Source: Bacteroidales bacterium (GTDB lineage: Bacteria; Bacteroidota; Bacteroidia; Bacteroidales; UBA4181). Taken from it: a stretch of 19,398 bases of DNA. The stretch is taken from contig JAITTD010000148.1 of NCBI GenBank assembly GCA_031287245.1, positions 1 to 19,398 on the forward strand, given 5' to 3'. Position 1 is the first letter of the stretch; every line of letters starts with the position of its first letter. Below the pieces are notes generated by a model. The model was not told where the DNA came from and did no database searches. It was given only the letters and a program-made list of their open reading frames with translations. A program made the position numbers and the translations under genes. Positions 14,089-19,398 of this stretch are shown one piece after another.

Positions 14089-15938
14089 ATCTTGATATCC
14101 GAAAATATGCCATTGGAACCGGTATCATCTTAATCGGACTGATACTGCTGGTGCGCATATTCTATCTTCAAATGATTGATGACACTTACAAAACCAGCGG
14201 CGACAGCAACTCGCAACGTTGGGTGACTCAATATCCTGCCCGAGGTCAGATTCTCGACCGCAACGGACAGCAAATCGTCACCAATCAGGCAGCATACGAC
14301 TTAATGGTCATACCAAAAGACATTCGCACTTTTGACACCATTGAACTGGCGAAAATACTCAATCTATCCGTACCCGAAATCAAAGAGACCATCAGAAAAC
14401 TGAAACCGAAAAAAACCAAAAGTTTAGAGTCGCATAAACCCGCTTTGTTTCTCAAGCAATTGTCGTCCGAAACTTATGCTGTTTTGCAGGAACATTTGTA
14501 CAATTACCCGGGTTTTTTCGTGCAGGCACGTACATTGCGCAATTATGTCCGTCCGGTTGCGCCGCATTTGCTCGGTTATATTGCCGAAGTAGATACAGTT
14601 GAGATGAAAGACGCCTACTATAAGATGGGCGATTATATTGGAAAAAGCGGCGTAGAACGTTTTTACGAAAAGGAACTGAGAGGAAAAAAGGGGGTGACCA
14701 TATATAATGTGGACGTCAAAGGGCAAGTCAAAGGCAATTTGCTCAACGGCGAAATGGATACCATTGCGATTGTCGGCTCCGACCTCACCTTGGGTATCGA
14801 TGTTGACTTGCAGGAATATGCCGAACTTCTGATGGGGAAGATGCGCGGAGCAGCCGTTGCCATCGAACCGTCCACCGGCGAAATTTTGATGATGGTGTCC
14901 ATGCCCAATTACGACCCTTCGCTGTTAGTGGGACGGGTACGCTCTGAAAATTACCTGAAACTGTCCCGCGACCCCAGCAAACCGCTCTTCGACCGTTCGG
15001 TGATGGCATCTTATCCACCCGGTTCCACTTTCAAAGTAGCGCAGGGATTGGTAGGCTTGCAACAAGGTTCGCTGACCAAAGATACTCATTATGGCTGTGC
15101 AGGCGGTTACACGGTAGGTAATTTCCACATGGGGTGCCACGGCCATGCCTCCCCGCTGAACCTGTCGCAGGCTATCGGCAACTCGTGCAATGCTTATTTT
15201 GCCAACGTTTTCAGGCGTATTCTTGATGACAAACAACTGCCGGTGCACGAAAACTATGAGAACTGGCGCAAAGCCATTATGTCTTTCGGCTTTGGACACA
15301 AATTAGGAATTGATTTGCCGCAGGAACTGGAAGGGAATGTACCGTCTGTAAATTATTACGAACGCAAATTCTTTCCACATTCCGGTTCGTGGAGGTCACT
15401 CACCATTGTTTCCCTGGCTATCGGTCAAGCCGAGATGGGAAATACCATTGTACAAATGGCTAATTTTGCGGCGTTGATAGCCAATGGCGGATTTTTTTAT
15501 ACCCCTCATCTGGTCAAACACGTTAACACTGTTGACGGGCAGGATGCCTTTCCCCCGCAATTCGCCGAAAAACATTTCACTGATGTGGACACCGTTTATT
15601 TCAAGACCATACAGGAAGGAATGGCGGCGGCTGTTGCCGGACCGGGCGGAACAGCCCGCTGGGTAGCCATCCCCGACATAGAGATGTGCGGAAAAACGGG
15701 TACGGCACAAAATCCCCACGGAATGCACAATTCCACCTTCATGGCTTATGCGCCTCGCCACAACCCGAAGATTGCCATCGCCGTGTATGTCGAAAATGCA
15801 GGCGGTGGCGCCACATGGGCGGCTCCTGTCGCCTCGTTGCTTATCGAAAAATACCTGACAGGCGAGGTAAAACGCCCATGGATGGAAGAAAAACTGCTCA
15901 ATTTTAATCTGTACAATAATCATGAGGCGGCCCACTAA
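14085..15938 (+). CDS. mrdA: penicillin-binding protein 2 (elongasome transpeptidase)
   Basis: PBP2 cross-links peptidoglycan during side-wall growth together with RodA. With the ATG at 14085 it has 617 residues: a single membrane helix near 8-28, the pedestal domain (starting with PARGQILDRNG) and the transpeptidase domain. The three active-site motifs are present: S314-T-F-K317 in PPGSTFKVAQG, S367-C-N369 in GNSCNAYFANVF, and K537-T-G in CGKTGTAQNPHG. An in-frame TTG at 14058 lies upstream, but ATG 14085 gives the classic 4-base ATGA overlap with the mreD stop and the normal short N-terminus, so I chose it. It overlaps rodA by 17 bases. Confidence 0.96.
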   Translation: MNLDIRKYAIGTGIILIGLILLVRIFYLQMIDDTYKTSGDSNSQRWVTQYPARGQILDRNGQQIVTNQAAYDLMVIPKDIRTFDTIELAKILNLSVPEIKETIRKLKPKKTKSLESHKPALFLKQLSSETYAVLQEHLYNYPGFFVQARTLRNYVRPVAPHLLGYIAEVDTVEMKDAYYKMGDYIGKSGVERFYEKELRGKKGVTIYNVDVKGQVKGNLLNGEMDTIAIVGSDLTLGIDVDLQEYAELLMGKMRGAAVAIEPSTGEILMMVSMPNYDPSLLVGRVRSENYLKLSRDPSKPLFDRSVMASYPPGSTFKVAQGLVGLQQGSLTKDTHYGCAGGYTVGNFHMGCHGHASPLNLSQAIGNSCNAYFANVFRRILDDKQLPVHENYENWRKAIMSFGFGHKLGIDLPQELEGNVPSVNYYERKFFPHSGSWRSLTIVSLAIGQAEMGNTIVQMANFAALIANGGFFYTPHLVKHVNTVDGQDAFPPQFAEKHFTDVDTVYFKTIQEGMAAAVAGPGGTARWVAIPDIEMCGKTGTAQNPHGMHNSTFMAYAPRHNPKIAIAVYVENAGGGATWAAPVASLLIEKYLTGEVKRPWMEEKLLNFNLYNNHEAAH

Positions 15939-17352
15939 CATCATCACCGGACTTGACTGGGCTACCATCGGCATATACACAGTTCTTGTGCTGATGGGCT
16001 GGTTCAATATCTATGCCGCAGTGTACGACGAACAAAATGCCAGCATTTTTGCACTGTCGCAACGCTACGGCAAACAGTTGATCTGGATTATCACCGCAGT
16101 GGTACTGGCTGTGACGGTTTGTTTGCTCGACACCCGATTTTACACCTCTTTTGCCTATCCGATTTATTTCATCAGCATCCTGTCGTTAATAGCAGTATTA
16201 ATAGTGGGAAAGGAAGTAAACGCTTCCAAATCATGGTTTTATATTGCAGGCATACAGATACAGCCCTCCGAATTTGCCAAAATAGCCACCAGTCTGGCTT
16301 TAGCAAAATATTTGGGGAATTTTTCGGGAAAAATGATGCAATTCCGAACGCTCGTCATTCTTGGCGCTATCATCTTTTTGCCGCCCGCTTTCATCATTCT
16401 GCAACCCGATCCGGGTTCCTGTCTGGTTTACATCGCATTTCTCTTTGTCCTCTACCGCGAAGGATTGCACCCAAGCATACTGTTATTCGGCATCTTGGCA
16501 GTCGTCCTGTTCATTCTCTCCCTGTTGATGCAGGATATGCAGGCATACTTAGTCGAAGGATTAATATTGGCGGGCTTTATCGCTTATTTAGTACAAAGCA
16601 GACAATTCAAACTGTGCTTCAAAGGGATAGGAATTTTCCTTATCGTTTTTGGCGTTTTGACAGCAATGAACCTGTTTATCAACAGCAAATTTGAACTTCA
16701 CGAAGTGCTTTTGGGCACATCGCTCATTGCTTCCGCACTGCTTGTGATCTTTTCCTTCATCTGGCAGTTACCCTTCATTCGCATCACTGCGCTGTTCATC
16801 GTTTGTGCGCTGTTATTTACCTTTTCCGTCGATTTTGTTTTCGACGAAGTGCTGGACACGCACCACCAAAAGCGCATTTTGGTAATGCTCGGCAAAGAAT
16901 CCGACCCGAAAGGGATAGAATATAATGTCATCCAGTCAAAAATAGCCATCGGTTCCGGCGGTTTTGCCGGGAAAGGCTTCCTGCAAGGCACTCAAACCAA
17001 ATACAATTTTGTGCCGGAGCAAAGCACCGATTTCATTTTTTGTACAGTGGGTGAAGAGCATGGATTTGTAGGGGTTTTCATCGTACTGGCATTATTCATT
17101 GCGCTATTATTGCGGCTAATTTATATAGCAGAGCGCCAACGCTCCGTTTTTAGCAGAGTGTATGGATATTGCACTGTAAGCATCCTCTTTTTCCATATTA
17201 CAGTGAATATAGGTATGACAGTCGGTTTACTGCCGGTCATCGGGATTCCCCTGCCCTTTTTCAGTTATGGCGGCTCTTCATTATGGGCATTTACCATATT
17301 ATTGTTCATCATGTTACGATTGGATGCATCTCGGTACGAATATATCCGTTGA
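15922..17352 (+). CDS. rodA: RodA, SEDS peptidoglycan glycosyltransferase (enlarged form)
   Basis: RodA polymerises lipid II into glycan strands and pairs with PBP2. SEDS hallmarks are present: GIQIQPSEFAKI at 110-121, ILQPDPGSCLVY at 159-170, the loop SDPKGIEYNVIQSKIAIGSG around 327-346, the catalytic Asp D370 in VPEQSTDFIFCTVGEEHG, and LPVIGIPLPFFSYGGSSL at 437-454. At 476 residues it is about 100 longer than Escherichia coli RodA. The extra stretch, roughly 185-305, holds three or four additional hydrophobic segments between the QPDPG motif and the catalytic loop. Ser replaces the usual His before TDFIF. Both traits probably belong to the phylum rather than to this strain. The gene starts 17 bases inside mrdA and ends the operon; an AT-rich hairpin follows. 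Confidence 0.95.
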   Translation: MRRPTNIITGLDWATIGIYTVLVLMGWFNIYAAVYDEQNASIFALSQRYGKQLIWIITAVVLAVTVCLLDTRFYTSFAYPIYFISILSLIAVLIVGKEVNASKSWFYIAGIQIQPSEFAKIATSLALAKYLGNFSGKMMQFRTLVILGAIIFLPPAFIILQPDPGSCLVYIAFLFVLYREGLHPSILLFGILAVVLFILSLLMQDMQAYLVEGLILAGFIAYLVQSRQFKLCFKGIGIFLIVFGVLTAMNLFINSKFELHEVLLGTSLIASALLVIFSFIWQLPFIRITALFIVCALLFTFSVDFVFDEVLDTHHQKRILVMLGKESDPKGIEYNVIQSKIAIGSGGFAGKGFLQGTQTKYNFVPEQSTDFIFCTVGEEHGFVGVFIVLALFIALLLRLIYIAERQRSVFSRVYGYCTVSILFFHITVNIGMTVGLLPVIGIPLPFFSYGGSSLWAFTILLFIMLRLDASRYEYIR

Positions 17353-17376
17353 TTTATTAACAGGATGTTAATAAAT
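17352..17376 (+). terminator. AT-rich hairpin after rodA, possible weak terminator
   Basis: ATTTATTAAC and GTTAATAAAT form a perfect 10-bp stem around the loop AGGAT, beginning at the last base of the rodA stop codon. Eight bases further on comes a T-rich run (TTTTTTTATTTTT). The stem is almost entirely A-T, so termination strength is uncertain. Confidence 0.45.
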
Positions 17377-17527
17377 GTTAAAAGATTTTTTTATTTTTGA
17401 TACGCGATTAAATGTAAATTGCTTATTTCCTGATATTTACAAATCGGTGAGAAGGGTTTAAAAATTTGATCCGAACTAAAAAAAAATATTTATGAACCAA
17501 AAAGTTTTTTATTCTGAAAAAAGTTGC

Positions 17528-17535
17528 TAACTTTG
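17528..17535 (+). promoter_or_regulatory. promoter -7 element for the TPR lipoprotein gene
   Basis: TAACTTTG matches TAnnTTTG exactly. An imperfect T-rich -33 region (GTTTTTT) lies near 17504-17510. The leader would be about 55 bases, AT-rich, as commonly seen before well-expressed Bacteroidota genes. The rest of the 243-base gap after rodA shows no further gene. Confidence 0.6.
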
Positions 17536-17595
17536 CAATCATTTTTTATCGTAAAAAGTCGAAAAATATAATTTTAAAAAACAAATAAATCTAGT

Positions 17596-19308
17596 ATGAA
17601 AAGGATTAAGTTAATTTTAATTTCTGCATTGCTTGTGGGTGTCGCTTTTAGCGGTTGTTCTCCACTAAAGAAAATGAAAAAAGGGGCTGATCAGGTGAAA
17701 TATACCGTGAATCCTCCTGTTCTTGAGTTAATTGGGGATGAGGTGGCAATCACTGTCAACGGTTCCTATCCCGCAAAGTATTTTAACAAAAGCGTTACAA
17801 TGGATTTGACTCCGGTGATACAAAGCGGGAGCAATGAATTAGCCTACGGGACCTATAAGGTTCAAGGCGAGTCTGTAAAAGGCAACGACAAAGTCATCAA
17901 GTACGATGGCGGTTCGTTCAGTTACTCGGCGAAAGTAACTTACAAGCCTGAATTTCAGCAATCGGAGTTGATTTTGAAAGCCAATGCTGCCAAAGGTAGC
18001 ACTTCGCTGGCTTTTGACCCGATCAAATTGGCTGATGGTATCATCACCACCTGCCTGTTGGTGCAAAAAGACGGCAAAGCAACTTATGCAGCCGACAAAT
18101 TTGTCCGTATCACTACCGATGAATATTCAGCCGACATTAAATATGGGCTGCAACAATCAGACGTCCGCACAGCCGAAAGCAAAAAAGCGGAAATTAAAGA
18201 ATTTACCGAAGCCGTTAAAGCCGCTAAAGCCAACGACAGAGTTAATTTCAAGGGCGCTGAAATTTCAGCTTACGCTTCTCCCGAAGGTCCGCTTGATTTG
18301 AATACCAAATTATCCAACTCCCGCGAAAAAACCGGCGAAGCATTCTTCACAAAGAATTTCAAAGCCGCTAAGGTAGAAGAAATCGTTAAATCTGATTTCT
18401 TGAAAGTGCTGACGACCCCTGAAGACTGGGACGGTTTCAAAAAAGAAATGGAAGCATCCAACTTGGCTGACAAGCAATTGATTCTTCGCGTATTATCTAT
18501 GTACTCCGACCCCATCGTTCGCGAACGTGAAATCAAAAATATCGCAGCCGCTTACGAAGAAATCAAAAAAGACATCCTTCCTAAATTGCGCCGTGCAAAA
18601 ATGACCGTCAACATTGAAGTTGTAGGCTTGTCCGACCAGGAAATCCTTGCTCAGGTTGACAAAGATGCCAGCAAGTTGAAATTGGAAGAAATTCTTTATG
18701 CCGGAACTCTGGTGCAGGATAACAACAAAAAGTTGGCTGTCTATCAGGCTGCAGCCCGTACATATCCGGAAGATTACAGAACAAAGAACAATCTGGGAAC
18801 AGTATTGTTGAACTTAGGTCGTACCAGCGAAGCGAAAACCGCTTTGAACGATGCGAAAGCCATTGCAAACAACGACATAGTAAAGAACAATCTGGCTGTA
18901 GTTGCTCTGCGCGAAGGTAAAATTGCCGAGGCTGAAGAATTGCTCACCTCTATCGCTGCCAACGAAGATGCAAAATACAATCTTGGCACCATCAAGATTA
19001 TTCAGGGTAAATATACGGACGCTGTCAATTATTTCGGTAGTCAGGTTGAAATCAACGCTGCTTTGGCTAAGTTGTTAGCAAAACAAAACGAAGCCGCTAT
19101 CACGATTTTGAACTCTGTGAAGAGCGACGATGCTTTGGTTTATTACCTGAAAGCCGTTGCCGGTGCAAGAACCCAAAACAACAATCTGGTGATCTCCAAC
19201 CTGAAAACTGCCGCCTCCAAGAGTGCTGCTCTGAAAGCGAATGCTAAAAAAGATGTTGAGTTTGCAAAGTATTTTGACAATGCCGACTTCAAAGCCATCG
19301 TTCAATAA
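17596..19308 (+). CDS. predicted lipoprotein with OmpA-like region and C-terminal TPRs
   Basis: The 570-residue protein has a type II signal peptide with lipobox FSGC and Cys21 as the lipid anchor. Residues about 30-180 are beta-rich. At about 200-345 there is a region like those in Bacteroidales OmpA/DUF3868-type surface proteins: ISAYASPEGPLDLNTKLSNS at 223-242 corresponds to the 'GHTDNTG..N..LS..R' stretch of OmpA, and DWDGFKKEM and LPKLRRAKMTVNIEV follow. The peptidoglycan-binding Asp of the 'HTD' motif is replaced, so binding may be lost or changed. From about 363 onward TPR helices follow (NNLGTVLLNLGRTSEAKTAL, NNLAVVALREGKIAEAEELL, YNLGTIKIIQGKYTDAVNYF). Codons look more uniform than in its neighbours, and with its own promoter and strong terminator it is probably an abundant single-gene unit. 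The precise role is unknown. Confidence 0.85.
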   Translation: MKRIKLILISALLVGVAFSGCSPLKKMKKGADQVKYTVNPPVLELIGDEVAITVNGSYPAKYFNKSVTMDLTPVIQSGSNELAYGTYKVQGESVKGNDKVIKYDGGSFSYSAKVTYKPEFQQSELILKANAAKGSTSLAFDPIKLADGIITTCLLVQKDGKATYAADKFVRITTDEYSADIKYGLQQSDVRTAESKKAEIKEFTEAVKAAKANDRVNFKGAEISAYASPEGPLDLNTKLSNSREKTGEAFFTKNFKAAKVEEIVKSDFLKVLTTPEDWDGFKKEMEASNLADKQLILRVLSMYSDPIVREREIKNIAAAYEEIKKDILPKLRRAKMTVNIEVVGLSDQEILAQVDKDASKLKLEEILYAGTLVQDNNKKLAVYQAAARTYPEDYRTKNNLGTVLLNLGRTSEAKTALNDAKAIANNDIVKNNLAVVALREGKIAEAEELLTSIAANEDAKYNLGTIKIIQGKYTDAVNYFGSQVEINAALAKLLAKQNEAAITILNSVKSDDALVYYLKAVAGARTQNNNLVISNLKTAASKSAALKANAKKDVEFAKYFDNADFKAIVQ

Positions 19309-19327
19309 GAAGAACGATAGACCATAA

Positions 19328-19366
19328 AAACAAAAATGCCACCTCAAAAGGGTGGCATTTTTGTTT
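19328..19366 (+). terminator. strong intrinsic terminator after the TPR lipoprotein gene
   Basis: AAACAAAAATGCCACC and its perfect complement GGTGGCATTTTTGTTT form a 16-bp stem around a 7-base loop (TCAAAAG). The lower stem is A-T and the upper stem GC-rich, and the T-rich arm doubles as the T-tract. It begins 19 bases after the stop codon. Because the opposite arm is A-rich, it should also terminate transcripts arriving from the right. Confidence 0.9.
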
Positions 19367-19398
19367 GGGTGCATTTCAAATTGTCGTTTTTGTTTATT

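Overview
The window looks like a chromosomal segment of a Bacteroidota bacterium, most likely order Bacteroidales. The signs are: repeated promoter motifs of the Bacteroidota type (TAnnTTTG with an upstream TTG/TTTG) instead of Shine-Dalgarno-led genes; a DUF5723-type outer-membrane protein; a TPR/PD40/carboxypeptidase-regulatory/OmpA protein resembling Porphyromonas gingivalis PG1058 (PorE) of the type IX secretion system (T9SS); a T9SS type-B sorting domain; an enlarged RodA; a short RsmI; and a RuvC typical of the phylum. No species can be named from the sequence alone.

Layout. Positions 1-650 (minus strand) hold the N-terminal part of an AAA/SMC-like ATPase cut by the window edge. Positions 651-1274 hold no intact gene, but they contain divergent promoter motifs and apparent frameshifted coding relics. 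Positions 1275-6893 (minus) are a tight three-gene envelope cassette: a PorE-like OmpA-family protein, a lipoprotein with an internal duplication, and a DUF5723 protein. A near-perfect sigma-54-type motif precedes it. Positions 7019-10931 (minus) carry rarA with its own promoter, and upstream of it a probable operon: a very small protein that is little more than a T9SS sorting domain, a conserved hypothetical protein, rsmI and an orphan LytTR response regulator. ruvC (11058-11636, plus) diverges from this operon across a compact double promoter. A short tandem-repeat patch separates ruvC from a secreted DUF1080 protein (11740-12432, minus), which is followed by tRNA-Ser(CGA) on the minus strand with its terminator.

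The right half is on the plus strand. mreC-mreD-mrdA-rodA (12750-17352) is an overlapping cell-elongation operon without mreB in front. A predicted lipoprotein with a degenerate OmpA-like region and C-terminal TPRs (17596-19308) follows, with its own promoter and a strong terminator.

Working together: the elongation operon supplies the scaffold (MreC/MreD), transpeptidase (PBP2) and glycosyltransferase (RodA) of side-wall synthesis. The OmpA-type protein is predicted to link peptidoglycan to the outer membrane, where the lipoprotein and DUF5723 protein would sit. rarA, ruvC and rsmI are housekeeping genes for replication-fork repair, recombination and rRNA methylation. The most interesting material is the sigma-54-like cassette, the CTD-only protein in a regulator-containing operon, and the decayed stretch next to the ATPase.
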